Positions 1 through 8,082 of a stretch of DNA of 64,000 nt are shown here, in pieces; the stretch's first letter is position 1; the number at the start of each line of letters is the position of its first letter. The translations under genes were made by a program, and so were the position numbers. The DNA is from CAWHQZ01 sp963831645 (GTDB taxonomy: Bacteria > Pseudomonadota > Alphaproteobacteria > Rhizobiales > Aestuariivirgaceae). Location of the stretch: positions 1 through 64,000 of the forward strand of contig CAWHQZ010000017.1 of NCBI GenBank assembly GCA_963831645.1, in the 5' to 3' direction. The notes beneath the pieces were generated by a model, which saw nothing but the letters and a program-made list of their open reading frames with translations, was not told the DNA's origin and did not search any database.

Positions 1-270
1 GCTGTCGAGCCTGTGGAGGCAAGCGGCGCGCTTGTCGCCGGCTCCTCCTTCACTGCTGTCGAGCCTGTGGAGGCAAGCGGCGCGCTTGAAGTCTGCTCCT
101 CCTTCACTGCTGTCGAGCCTGTGGAGGCAAGCGGCGCGCTTGAAGTCTGCTCCTCCTTCACTGCTGTCGAGCCTGTGGAGGCAAGCGGCGCGCTTGTCGC
201 CGGCTCCTCCTTCACTGCTGTCGAGCCTGTGGACGCACGCGGCGCGCTTGTCGCCCGCTCCTCCCTCACT
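1..270. repeat. 54-bp tandem repeat array (five units, continues past left edge)
   Basis: Five head-to-tail 54-bp units begin at 1, 55, 109, 163 and 217, and a degenerate partial sixth begins at 271. Read on the minus strand each unit codes 18 residues, VKEEPATSAPLASTGSTA, in phase with the C-terminal tail of the lprI-like gene to the right. The array is therefore an expanded coding repeat. The second lprI copy has a single unit (689-742). The left boundary lies outside the window. Confidence 0.9.
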
Positions 271-642
271 GCTGCCGAATCTGTTGACGCAGTGGAATCC
301 TTCCCACTCACTAGATCAGCCGGCTGTTGCGTGGGGTTAAGCTGCGAAATCGCCTAAGAAGTGCTCAATGCGAGCTTCAATGGCTTGGACCATGCATGGC
401 TTTTCCTGCACGAGGACGTGAGGGGGAGCGTCGTTCACTCCCTCTAACCCACAGTGGGCGTCGCGCTCATTTATCCATTTTCGCTGTTCGTCAACGAAGG
501 CAACTCGATTAGCGCCTTTCAATGGCCGACGTTGGCTACGAAACGCGCGGCCTAGTTCATTATCTAGCTGTGCCAGCTCGGCATCTGCACAGATAAGCCG
601 CTCGGACGCAGTTCTTGCTCTCGTGCAACTAAAGCTGGGTGA
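1..642 (-). pseudogene. Degraded copy of lprI-like (DUF1311) gene with repeat tail
   Basis: This is the left member of a direct tandem duplication: 212-683 matches 684-1142 except for 12 bp plus 1 bp of length difference. It encodes the LprI/DUF1311 core (SFSC start, LICAD, the DEQRKWINERDAHC block) but has no start codon or signal peptide, because the junction cuts the N-terminus. A CAG-to-TAG change (643-645) closes the upstream frame, and an extra A near 349 (gaaatc against gaatc in the other copy) shifts the frame into a stop before the 54-bp repeats. It keeps four residues (LDNE) missing from the right copy, and these fit the family better. Interpretation: the more ancestral core, now non-functional. 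Confidence 0.75.
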
Positions 643-1200
643 CTAATTTGTCCTGGGGACAATGGATTGACTGGCGCCCAAAGTCACTGCTGTCGAGCCC
701 GTGGGCGCAAGCGGCATGCTTGTCGCCCGCTCCTCCCTCACTGCTGCCGAATCTGTTGACGCAGTGGAATCCTTCCCACTCACTGGATCAGCCGGCTGTT
801 GCGTGGGGTTAAGCTGCGAATCGCCTGAGAAGTGCTGAATGCGAGCTTCAATGGCTTGGACCATGCATGGTTTTTCCTGAACCAGGACGTGAGGGGGAGC
901 GTCGTTCGCTCCCTCTAACCCACAGTGGGCGTCGCGCTCATTTATCCATTTTCGCTGTTCGTCAACGAAGGCAACTCGATTAGCGCCTTTCAATGGTCGA
1001 CGTTGGCTACGAAACGCGCGGCCTAGCTGTGCCAGCTCGGCATCTGCACAGATAAGCCGCTCGGACGCAGTTCTTGCTCTCGTGCAACTAAAGCTGGGTG
1101 ACTGATTTGTCCTGGGGACAATGGATTGACTGGCGCCCAAAGCGCAATCGGTGAGAAAAAGCACGAGAAAAACGCTCAGCGCAGCTATCGTATTTGTCAT
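643..1200 (-). CDS. Secreted LprI-like (DUF1311) protein, altered by tandem duplication
   Basis: 185 aa. It has an N-terminal signal peptide (MTNTIAALSVFLVLFLTDC, possibly a lipoprotein cysteine) followed by a DUF1311/LprI-type domain with four conserved cysteines (SFSC, LICAD, DAHCGL, KPCM). Some family members inhibit lysozyme in the periplasm; others are uncharacterised. The tail carries one 18-residue repeat and then re-reads the N-terminal segment (ASQSIVPRTN) across the duplication junction, stopping at a TAG created by one base change. A 12-bp deletion between ctag repeats removed LDNE from the helix before GRAF, so function may be reduced. The start ATG overlaps the stop of a FixK-like remnant upstream (ATGA). 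Confidence 0.7.
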   Translation of the reverse strand: MTNTIAALSVFLVLFLTDCALGASQSIVPRTNQSPSFSCTRARTASERLICADAELAQLGRAFRSQRRPLKGANRVAFVDEQRKWINERDAHCGLEGANDAPPHVLVQEKPCMVQAIEARIQHFSGDSQLNPTQQPADPVSGKDSTASTDSAAVREERATSMPLAPTGSTAVTLGASQSIVPRTN

Positions 1201-1420
1201 GCCAAGCAGATCTGCCGCGAACCGGCTATCTCGATCACCTGCTCTTCGATGAATTGGGTGAGGATTCGGGATACCGCTTCCATCGTGAGGCCCAGGTAAT
1301 CAGCGATATATCCTAGCGTGACACGCGTACATCGATAGTATCCTCGGCCAGTCGCTTCGCCATATCAAAAAAGGAAGGTAGCCACCCTCTCGCAGGCGCA
1401 CTTGTGAGCCGGCTAAGCGG
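1197..1420 (-). pseudogene. C-terminal remnant of FixK/FNR-type regulator
   Basis: The minus strand reads ACERVATF, then after a frameshift DMAKRLAEDTIDV, then after a second frameshift YIADYLGLTMEAVSRILTQF and the tail EEQVIEIAGSRQICLA. This is the winged helix-turn-helix half of a Crp/FNR protein, including the E-x2-SR recognition-helix pattern of FNR/FixK. The cyclic-nucleotide-like domain is missing. It resembles the intact regulator at 24857-25549 (PRQDIADYLGLTIETVSR). Its TGA overlaps the ATG of the lprI-like gene, so the two were probably once one transcription unit. Confidence 0.75.
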
Positions 1421-1476
1421 TTTCGACGCGGGGGTGACATGTTATCAAATCGTTACCCGAAAGTATGCTGCCCGCG

Positions 1477-1490
1477 ATGATGTAAGTCAA
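1477..1490. promoter_or_regulatory. Weak FixK/FNR-like box
   Basis: ATGAT-GTAA-GTCAA differs from the TTGAT-N4-ATCAA consensus at two positions. It lies upstream of the FixK-like remnant, in a stretch (1421-1627) where no gene was recognised. It may be a relic promoter element. Confidence 0.3.
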
Positions 1491-1673
1491 AATTGTAGCG
1501 GGCGTGTGAAAGGGATTCTGTCACTCCGGTGTGACAGCCCGAACTTCCGCCGAGGGCGCCGCGCGGAAGCGGCAGCACTGAAGCTTGCAGCGTAAGCGTC
1601 TAAAAAAGTTGATGGGGATCCCTCTGATGCAGCCAACTCCAACAGCGGCGGTTCGGATGGACTATGGCTGCGC

Positions 1674-2465
1674 TTAGTCGTCTGCAGCGGCCTTGCGGAA
1701 TTCAACCTGCTTGACGCCTTCCGGCACGACCGCCGTGAAGTGAGAGTCCTCGAACCCGCCACCGAGGCTCCAGGCATCCAGCTGAGCCATGAACTGCGGC
1801 TGGTGTTCCGCGATGACATAGTCAATTACGAAACGGCGGGGGACGGGCGACGTGTCGGCTTCGATCCACATCTGCCAATCGGCGCCATCGCTTTCGAACG
1901 AGATCAGGTGGCACTGCACGCCGTCAACCATGCGCAGCCCGACATATTCGGAGGAGATGGCATTTTCGCCAAGCGCCTTGCTCACATCGGAATGAAGCAG
2001 ATCGGCAAGTGCAATCTGGAATTCATACTTGTCGATCAGCTCATCCAGCAGCTTGTCGGTGTCGCCGGCGAAGTCGAGGGTCATAACTTCATTGGCGCTT
2101 TTCCGCCATACCGTGAGCTTTGAGCCGTCATACCAAGCGGAGGCGGCGGCGCCGGTGTCGTCGAGCGTATTGGCTTGAAGGTGGTTGGGCCGCTTGAGGA
2201 TCACATCGGCCTCGCGAGCGGTTTTGACCTTGATCCCGTCCTCCTGCACTACGTCGAAGAAAGTGCGTGCGCGGAAAGAGATGGTTTGTTCTTTCGACAG
2301 GTAGTCCGACATTCCCTGCAGAACCGCCATCGCCTTTTCGTCGCGGCGGCCGGTCTGGCTGTCCTGAGCCAGCGTCTCTCCCACGAGCGACCAGCTCCCA
2401 GCCGCGAGAAGCGCGGCCGCATAACAAACCCGCATTGACCGGAACAATGATACCTGATCGGCCAT
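1674..2465 (-). CDS. DUF2092 exported protein, copy 1
   Basis: 263 aa, start MADQVSLFRS placed by an AGGAGG Shine-Dalgarno a few bases upstream; the longer reading frame into the neighbouring gene is not needed. The signal peptide ends near ETLAQ. The remainder matches DUF2092: an N-terminal helix (AMAVLQGMSDYL), then beta strands of the type found in LolA/LolB-like lipoprotein carriers (READVILKRPNHLQ, WYDGSKLTVW, DGVQCHLISF), ending at VEFRKAAADD. The biochemical role is unknown; a periplasmic lipid or lipoprotein-binding fold is an inference. Copy 2 (8083-8886) differs at very few residues plus the last few amino acids. It is downstream of the glycine-rich gene and probably under the FNR box at 3012. 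Confidence 0.8.
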   Translation of the reverse strand: MADQVSLFRSMRVCYAAALLAAGSWSLVGETLAQDSQTGRRDEKAMAVLQGMSDYLSKEQTISFRARTFFDVVQEDGIKVKTAREADVILKRPNHLQANTLDDTGAAASAWYDGSKLTVWRKSANEVMTLDFAGDTDKLLDELIDKYEFQIALADLLHSDVSKALGENAISSEYVGLRMVDGVQCHLISFESDGADWQMWIEADTSPVPRRFVIDYVIAEHQPQFMAQLDAWSLGGGFEDSHFTAVVPEGVKQVEFRKAAADD

Positions 2466-2491
2466 CGCACTTTCCTCCTTGATCATCGTTC

Positions 2492-2812
2492 TTAGCGTCG
2501 GCGAGCCACTCGGCGGCCCGTGCGTCGCGCGACCCGCCGTGACGTACCCCGGACGCCGGCAACCCCGTAGTATCCCCCGTAGTATCCGGATCCCCCGTAT
2601 CCGTATCGAGGCGCTACAACGCCTGCAGAGTAGCCACAATAGTAATGCGCAAGCAGCAGGTCACTTGCCGGTGATTCCGCCCGGGCAAACGTCGGTTGCA
2701 TGTTCGTTATGTTGACCATCGTCGCCGCGGGAACCTCCTCGGGCAGCGCGACCGCAATCGCGAGCGCAAAGCTCAAGGCATACCAGGCATGCGTGCCCAG
2801 CGCGGTGGGCAA
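2492..2812 (-). CDS. Small exported Gly/Tyr-rich protein, copy 1
   Basis: 106 aa. A hydrophobic N-terminus (WYALSFALAIAVALPEEVPA) looks like a signal peptide. A linker is followed by a low-complexity segment rich in Y and G (RYGYGGSGYYGGYYG) and a basic tail (RRVARRTGRRVARRR). No catalytic motif is recognised. The Tyr/Gly tract with a strongly basic end suggests an exported surface or scaffold protein, but this is inference. It is first in an apparent two-gene operon with the DUF2092 gene (26-bp gap). The FixK/FNR box at 3012-3025 lies about 200 bp upstream. Confidence 0.65.
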   Translation of the reverse strand: MPTALGTHAWYALSFALAIAVALPEEVPAATMVNITNMQPTFARAESPASDLLLAHYYCGYSAGVVAPRYGYGGSGYYGGYYGVAGVRGTSRRVARRTGRRVARRR

Positions 2813-3011
2813 GCCGGAACAAACTCAATTCGATTTCACTATTTGTCGTACGGTGGTTTCAATTTGCTCTACGACGGGTTCATCGAGATTCGGGATCATG
2901 ACATTCACCTACGCTCTTCCCTTTGCTGCACATCGCCGACACCTAGATCATCCACGCGCTGAGACGGCGATCAATTTCAAGATCAATTATCATTGAATTC
3001 GACGGCGTTCC

Positions 3012-3025
3012 TTGATCCATATCAA
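3012..3025. promoter_or_regulatory. FixK/FNR box (perfect)
   Basis: TTGAT-CCAT-ATCAA, an exact match to the FNR/FixK consensus. It is upstream of the minus-strand glycine-rich/DUF2092 operon. A class II (-41.5) arrangement would place transcription start near 2977 and a leader of about 165 nt. The same box is conserved in the second copy at 9398. Confidence 0.8.
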
Positions 3026-3036
3026 AATCAGGGTCC

Positions 3037-3600
3037 ACAGCGCTTGCCACTCCTACTTTGCAGGCATCGCTAAGATCGGCGACGTGATCTTTCATGCAGG
3101 CCTCAATGCGGCCCTCGCCAGGCTCGATGCCTGCGCAATGTCACGGCGCCGCTCTCAGCAAACTGGCACCAAGCTGGCGCTCACGTTTCGTTCAGCAAGC
3201 GGTTAAATTCTAGCAGAGCCGAAAGGCTGGACCATGGTTTCTCCGGGGGCACTACATGAATTCCATCATCTGCGGCCGAGGATATCCGCCGGTTCCTTAA
3301 CTATCCCAAGGGCACAAAATTATCCGCGACCTGTTCGTGGTGAACAACCGGCCCGCGGCGGCGGCGAAGGCTGATGTGACAGCGAGGACGCCAGCCCCCG
3401 ATAGATGTCGCCAGCATAAAGCGAAGTCTGGCAGCCTTCTCTGGCACCGGCGTCAAGGTTTGCGACCCCGGCCGCAAAGTCTAGGAAAGACCATACGCAA
3501 GTATAGTTTCATGCACGCTGTCGGATAACCAAGTACCCACACATTCAGTTTCACTGTTCGAGTTCATGTAGTTTGTCAAAGGAGGAAAGCCGACCTGTCC
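3037..3600. other. Stretch without a recognisable gene
   Basis: About 560 bp between the duplicated unit and the receiver gene. Short open frames here (for example 3012-3206 and 3337-3528) show no recognisable domain. Only the Shine-Dalgarno aaaggaggaaag at 3578-3588 for the next gene could be assigned. Confidence 0.5.
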
Positions 3601-3978
3601 ATGATTTCGATTGTCGATGATGATGAGTCTGTTCGCGAGGCGACCAAGGGTCTCGTCCGGTCGCTGGGCTACAACGCTGCCGCATTCGCCTCAGCAGAGG
3701 AGTTCCTGAGCTCCAGCCGCGTGAACGATACCGCATGTGTCGTTACCGACGTGCAAATGCCTGGCTTGAGCGGCATCGAGCTGCAAAGCCGGTTGGCGGA
3801 GGATGGACACCGGATACCTATCGTCTTCATTACGGCGTCTCCTGAAGAACGTGTCCGCGGGCGCGCCCAGGAAGCTGGGGCGTTCGGCTTCTTTAGCAAG
3901 CCCTTCGACGAGGACCTCTTTATCGGCTGTCTCAACCGGGCCGTGAGTTCTGCGACTGCTACTGGTAGCCCCGGTTGA
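3601..3978 (+). CDS. Single-domain response regulator (FixJ-type receiver)
   Basis: 125 aa, receiver domain only. It begins ISIVDDDESVREA (acidic triad), has the phosphoacceptor Asp50 in VVTDVQMPG and the conserved Lys100 in FFSKPF. No output domain follows, so it may act as a phosphate sink or an allosteric partner. The ATG at 3601 lies about 15 nt after AGGAGG; a CTG two codons upstream would be better spaced, so the true start is uncertain. A terminator-like hairpin follows at 4142. No partner kinase is adjacent; the nearest is at 22.5-24.5 kb. Confidence 0.85.
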   Translation: MISIVDDDESVREATKGLVRSLGYNAAAFASAEEFLSSSRVNDTACVVTDVQMPGLSGIELQSRLAEDGHRIPIVFITASPEERVRGRAQEAGAFGFFSKPFDEDLFIGCLNRAVSSATATGSPG

Positions 3979-4141
3979 CGCACCGATACCTATGCTTATG
4001 TATAGTTTTGCTCCCGCTAACGGTGTGCATAGTTAACTTCGCAGGCTGTCGTTAAAGGCGGTCCGACTGCCCCCGCTGATCTGACTGCTGACAGCCGTAC
4101 CGCGTCGGCTTTCCCCTCCCGACGCACAGCGCTAAGCGCGG

Positions 4142-4179
4142 CGAGCGCCCGGCCCCCGACTGGGCGCTCGTTCATTTTG
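4142..4179 (+). terminator. Rho-independent-like terminator
   Basis: Inverted repeat CGAGCGCCC (4142-4150) and GGGCGCTCG (4162-4170) with an 11-nt loop, followed by the T-rich ttcattttg. It sits about 160 bp downstream of the receiver gene on the same strand. Confidence 0.5.
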
Positions 4180-4269
4180 TGGGGTTGCTGACCCGCAGGA
4201 TAAGAACCGACGTAAAGGACCGTGCTGCCAAAGGCGGCAATTTAACGCTCGTGGTCGGTTGCGCGGCGT

Positions 4270-4690
4270 TTTCGGCTGTGGAGGAGGAGCCTGCGAGCCG
4301 AACTCGGCGATCCAGGCCGACGTACACAAGCTGCGAGGGATCGGCACCCTCGCCGGCCAGCGCAATAGCGACCTGCAGGTGGGCGAGGTCATGCACAGGT
4401 TGGGCGCACGACGGGCGTGCGCCGCGGGCGAGTGACCATGTTCGAGCTGGATGGGGTGGCGGTCGAGTACGACATCGGCGTAGTCTCTTTCGACAACCGG
4501 ATCGAGATCGAAGGCGCGGGGAGCCGCTCGTTCAGCGACGCGGGGGACGGCGGCTCGCTCATTGTCGATGACCAGATGCAGGTGGCCGCGCTTCTTCTTG
4601 CAGGGGGTGACCACGACGAGTCCAACGGCAAGGGACCGGACGTACGCCAATCCGATCATGCTTCAGGCCCTCAAGGTGAAGCTCGCATAA
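4270..4690 (+). pseudogene. Remnant of trypsin-like (Nal1-type) serine protease domain
   Basis: Three pieces in different plus-strand frames join into one protein: IGTLAGQRNSDLQVGEVMHR, then GRTTGVRRGRVTMFELDG continuing to FSDAGDGGSLIVDDQMQ, then after a shift near 4634 TYANPIMLQALKVKLA and a stop. The order GRTTG, GDSGSLIV-like, ANPI is typical of a bacterial chymotrypsin-fold family often annotated as serine protease. Here the GDSG motif reads GDGG, so the presumed nucleophile serine is lost. The N-terminal domain is missing or scrambled. A following frame (MPISLEQARAARKSAKEV, 4700 on) may be the start of another truncated member. Confidence 0.55.
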
Positions 4691-4908
4691 AGCTGGCACA
4701 TGCCCATCAGCCTCGAACAAGCACGGGCCGCGAGGAAGTCCGCCAAGGAGGTAGGCCACGCGAGACCCCCCAGTGGCCTCGGCGATACCTTGGCTGGCGC
4801 GGCGGCGGCAGGAGCTGCCCTGGGTTCGAACTCGCTGATCTTGCGAGCCGAGATGAATGCCGAGACCACAGGACGCGGGTCTTGCCCTCGGTCGCCAAGC
4901 GATCGGTG

Positions 4909-5277
4909 TCAGAGTTGCGAGTCGATCGGTAGGAGCTTCAACAGGTCGGCGACGAAGCGCCGGCGGAAGCCGGTTTCGGGCTCGTCCCGGTAGCGCACCC
5001 TTTGGCCATCCCTCACCGTCTCCCAGACGATCTCGCCATTCGGCGCGAGGAGGACGCGGTAGCTGTTGGCGGGCACGACGCCAGTCGCCATGTAGGCCGT
5101 CAGCCTTTCGGCATGCTCCGGGCTCTCGATATAGAGGCCGGCTTCGGTGTTGATCACGGCAGAGCGCGGGTCGAGGTTGAAGCTGCCGATGAACACACGA
5201 AGGCCATGGCCTTTGGCCTTGAGCGCCTTGATGCCCTGATAACACTTCTCAGCGTCGAAAATGCTGAAGGGCAGCAT
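4909..5277 (-). pseudogene. C-terminal remnant of phospholipase D/cardiolipin synthase family
   Basis: The frame reads GHGLRVFIGSFNLDPRSAVI, followed by NTEAGLYIES and ending LLKLLPIDSQL, the second active-site region and C-terminus of bacterial PLD-superfamily proteins. The first HKD half is absent, and the segment KCYQGIKALKAKG joins directly to RVFIGSFNLD, so the HxKxxxxD part of the second motif has also been deleted. A catalytic product is not possible. Confidence in family is high; the symbol cls is not assigned because only a tail remains. Confidence 0.7.
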
Positions 5278-5629
5278 AGAGTCTCACGCCTGAATGCGAT
5301 CAGGTACCGAATGGTCAGGAACAAGAGCCGGCTTTAGTCCCATGCCGACGAGCGTCTCAGCACGGCTTTCCTTGTGCCCACTCCCGCACCTTCACATCAT
5401 GGGACAGCCAGTGCGTTGAATACCGATAGGCTTCTTGTGCAGCACGCAATTCCGGCATGCCGTGCACGAGAGAGCAGGCGAGCCAGCAGGCTCGCCCACT
5501 CTGTGATGATGTGGCCCTGGACCGTTATGGTGACCGTAACGAGAATTTTGTTCTCGTTTGAGGGTGTTGTCGCGCGCTTTGGGATATCAAGGGCGAAGCC
5601 CTTGACTAGTTAGCTGCTGCTGCAACCAG
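5278..5629. other. Intergenic stretch with two inverted repeats
   Basis: No gene was recognised. Two hairpins stand out: AACGAGAA-TTTTG-TTCTCGTT at 5538-5558 and CAAGGGC-GAA-GCCCTTG at 5588-5604. The second lies just past the 3' end of the minus-strand LTXXQ gene and could contribute to its termination, although no U-run follows. Confidence 0.45.
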
Positions 5630-6154
5630 TTAATCTTCCTTATCGCCTTTCTGCAAAAGACGCTCTTCACCTTCGTCTCGCATCTCGCGAAACGCAACTA
5701 TCGCCACGATCCCCAGTCGCCGTTTCTGATCTGCACTAAGCGTTTCATAGAGCGGCTGCCACGCATCTGCGAGCCGCTTGAGCTCGGCCGCTCTTTGAGT
5801 CAGAGCGTCAGAGCGTCGATTCAGGAATGCGATTGGATCACGGTCGCGCACAGCTTCGACGACGTTCTTGTCGCGTAACTCATCGGCCCGCGCTCGCATG
5901 CTGGCGGCCCGTGCTTGCCGCCCGGCCGCCCTCGAGCGAATGGCCTCTTCAACGGCTTTCCAGTGCTTTTCTTGTTCAGGCGTCAGCTGCAAAGCGAATT
6001 TGACTATTGCAATCCGCGCATCCGTCAAGGAATCCATTTCGGCCGCGCTCAGCCGCTCCCGTTGAGGCTCGGCAGAAGCGACTTGAACCTGGCCCAAGAG
6101 GGAAGGCCCGGTGATGATCATCGCAGCTACCGCAACGTATGCAAGTTTAGACAT
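5630..6154 (-). CDS. LTXXQ-motif (Spy/CpxP-like) periplasmic protein
   Basis: 174 aa from MSKLAYVAVAAMIITG; signal peptide with likely cleavage after ASA. The mature part is alpha-helical and charged and carries the family motif LTPEQEKHWKAVEEAIRSRA and a second helical repeat near LSADQKRRLG. Spy and CpxP are periplasmic chaperones or envelope stress sensors; many Hyphomicrobiales paralogues have no known role. The shorter start is preferred because it gives a proper signal peptide and places the FixK/FNR box (6222-6235) with its centre about 74 bp upstream of the ATG, compatible with direct activation. Low-oxygen expression is therefore likely. Confidence 0.85.
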   Translation of the reverse strand: MSKLAYVAVAAMIITGPSLLGQVQVASAEPQRERLSAAEMDSLTDARIAIVKFALQLTPEQEKHWKAVEEAIRSRAAGRQARAASMRARADELRDKNVVEAVRDRDPIAFLNRRSDALTQRAAELKRLADAWQPLYETLSADQKRRLGIVAIVAFREMRDEGEERLLQKGDKED

Positions 6155-6221
6155 GACAAACCTCCACACAATCGATTGCGTTAGAAGAAATACGTTAGAG
6201 CAGTTGCCGACCAAAAGAACC

Positions 6222-6235
6222 TTGATCTGTATCAA
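6222..6235. promoter_or_regulatory. FixK/FNR box (perfect)
   Basis: TTGAT-CTGT-ATCAA, exact consensus, in front of the LTXXQ gene. A -41.5 centre would give a transcription start near 6187 and a leader of about 33 nt, a textbook class II layout. Confidence 0.85.
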
Positions 6236-6326
6236 AGATAATGCTTTGGGAGCTGGGCCCGAAACGTCGGCCGCTCGCCCGCTTCCGTATCTGTTCACGC
6301 ATCGCTCAATCGCGCCGTGGGGGCGT

Positions 6327-7092
6327 TTAGAATCCCCCCTCGTCGGGGATGTTCAGGAGAACGCCGCAGGCCTTGCAATGAACGGCGTCGGCATCGTGGC
6401 GCTGCAGCCCGCAGGCGGGGCACGGATAGCGGACCTTGGGGGGCCGCACGAGCGTTTGCAATAGGCGTGTAAGAATAAAGTCACTCCAAAGATCGATGAT
6501 GATCGACGTGAGCCGCCCTAACGTCCCCTGCAAGGTGATGTCGCCGAAGCCCGTGGTCGAGAGTGCCGCGACGGTGAAGTAGAGCGCGTCAATATAGTTA
6601 GCGATGGCCGGATTGCGCCAATGCTGGGTCTGGTAGACGAAGCCCGTCATAATGAAGACGAACACCGCGAGGTTCACGACCGTGGTGATTACCTCCTCGT
6701 TGCGACGGAAGAACGAGCTGTCGGCGCGGAGCCGCGCAATGACCTGATAAGTATGCAGTAGCCTAAGCGTGCGCAGGATACGCAGAAAGCCTAAACCTTC
6801 CCCAACTATGGGTGCCAGGAAGGATACAATCGCCGCCATGTCCGCCCAAGCGGCCAGGTGGGCTAATTCCCTCACCGGATGAGGACTTACAAAAAGGGCG
6901 GGCGGAGAAATCGGTGAGAATAATAAGTCCGAAGACCAAATCGAGCCATTCGAGCCAAGTCGTTTGCGGTAAAAACGACGTGCCAACGATAAACGTGATT
7001 GTCACGGCATCGAAAACGAGGACGCCGTAACGAAACTGCTGCGCGACACGGCTTTTACCGAAATAGAGGCGGCTCAGTTGATCGCGAAACAC
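6327..7092 (-). pseudogene. Voltage-gated-like K+ channel with C-terminal zinc ribbon, frameshifted
   Basis: The N-terminal part (MFRDQLSRLYFGKSRVAQQF, with S1-S2-like hydrophobic segments VLVFDAVTITFIVG and LDLVFGLIILTDFSAR) and the remainder (7 kb down to 6327) are in different frames, joined by one extra C near 6893. The second part has an S4-like basic helix (RILRTLRLLHTYQVIARLR), a pore with selectivity filter TTGFGDI and an inner helix. It then has an unusual soluble end with two CxxC pairs (YPCPACGLQ and VHCKACG) resembling a zinc ribbon. If the extra base is an error, the protein is a complete ion channel of about 250 aa; otherwise it is dead. Confidence 0.7.
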
Positions 7093-7217
7093 AGCTGTCT
7101 CAGCCCGAGCTTCGACTGGTCGCGAGGAAGAGGATCGTGAGTCTTTCTGCTTGTCGTGCCGCCGATAGCCGACATTCCCGCGGACTGGCGGCTTATCTGT
7201 GCTTTCGGTAAACGGAG

Positions 7218-7671
7218 CTAACCGACCAATCGCGTCATCTCCTGCTGAGTCGGAAGGCGTCCTTCAGGTGTAAGCTGGTCGACCGCGTTCGGAAGAACTT
7301 GCGACAGAATTTGCGAGATTTGATCTTTTGGAAGCCCATTGCGTTGCGCGAGCGCGTCAATGATGTCTGGATCGATTGCCTTAGAGATCTGATCGGGCGT
7401 GACGGACTTATTCTGGCCGGTGTTGATCCAGGAAATTGGCCGCGTCGCCGAGACCTTTCTCTTGGAACTGTTTACGTAGGCCCTCAAGGCCGCCAACAAC
7501 GTCACCCGGGGACGCGTCAGGCGTCGACGTCATATCAGGACTTGCTGAAGCCAGTGATTTTCTGCGCTTCCGCGCGAGCAGAGCAAGCAGACCTAGAATG
7601 ACTGGTTTCGCTTTCGCGACGCTGCCGCCCGTGGAACCAGAACCAGAGCCAATGCTGTCAAGCAATCCCAT
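7218..7671 (-). pseudogene. YidB-like (DUF937) protein, frameshifted
   Basis: The first frame begins MGLLDSIGSG, continues through KAKPVILGLLALLARKR and GLEGLRKQFQEKGLGDAAN. After one extra C near 7428 the second frame continues with SWINTGQNKSVTPDQISKAI and ends in LPNAVDQLTPEGRLPTQQE. The joined protein is about 150 aa and matches the YidB/DUF937 family, small soluble proteins of unknown function. A FixK/FNR box lies about 60 bp upstream of the ATG at 7671. Confidence 0.75.
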
Positions 7672-7731
7672 TGTAACCTCCTACTCGATAATCGATATGA
7701 GCACCGTAACTGCGCTGCACGGGGTTTGCAT

Positions 7732-7745
7732 TTGATATAAGTCAA
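7732..7745. promoter_or_regulatory. FixK/FNR box
   Basis: TTGAT-ATAA-GTCAA, one substitution from the symmetric consensus (GTCAA is common in FixK sites). Class II spacing gives a start near 7698, about 27 nt before the yidB-like ATG. Confidence 0.75.
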
Positions 7746-7823
7746 GGTTCAGCTACTTTTAATTATCGGAGCATTGAAACGGCGGCTTCAGGGCTTGCCC
7801 GGATCGATGTAGCGCCAATCGAC

Positions 7824-8045
7824 ATGGGTCTCGGCCGCTTAGGACACGATGGCGTTACTGGTCAGTTCCGTGCCATTCCCAGCGGCTTTGTGGTGGTCGA
7901 CGCGAGCGGCTTCACGTTGGCGTACGTCTATGCCCGTGAAGACGACGCAGTGAGACTGACACATCTATCGAGGGAGGAGGCGGGCAAGATCGCCGATATG
8001 GAGCGCGAGGCAAAAAATCAGGCCCGTGGAAAAACCACGGGCTGA
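7824..8045 (+). CDS. Small conserved hypothetical protein
   Basis: 73 aa. The core PSGFVVVDASGFTLAYVYARED followed by LTHLSREEAGKIADMEREAK resembles short alphaproteobacterial proteins with the pattern of two beta strands ending in AYVY plus a helix with EEA/DEA. Function unknown. No clear Shine-Dalgarno, so the start is uncertain. It stops immediately before the second copy of the segmental duplication (8049). Confidence 0.5.
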   Translation: MGLGRLGHDGVTGQFRAIPSGFVVVDASGFTLAYVYAREDDAVRLTHLSREEAGKIADMEREAKNQARGKTTG

Positions 8046-8082
8046 GGCTGCAGCCAACTCTAACAGCGGCGGTTCGGATGGA

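Larger units (their letters stand above)
1628..3036. repeat. Segmental duplication, copy 1 (DUF2092 unit plus FNR box)
   Basis: Nearly identical and same-orientation to 8049-9422. Both begin at tgcagccaact and end at atcagggtcc, just past a FixK/FNR box. Copy 1 has an extra stretch of about 34 bp around 2826-2888 and few other changes. Each copy is a complete unit of box, glycine-rich gene and DUF2092 gene. No insertion-sequence ends are visible at the borders. Confidence 0.9.

Noticed and set aside
1..270. 54-bp repeats as a CRISPR array
   Set aside because: Units are contiguous with no variable spacers and are in coding phase (18 residues).
4142..4170. tRNA-like hairpin
   Set aside because: Single hairpin with T-rich end; no cloverleaf, anticodon arm or CCA context.
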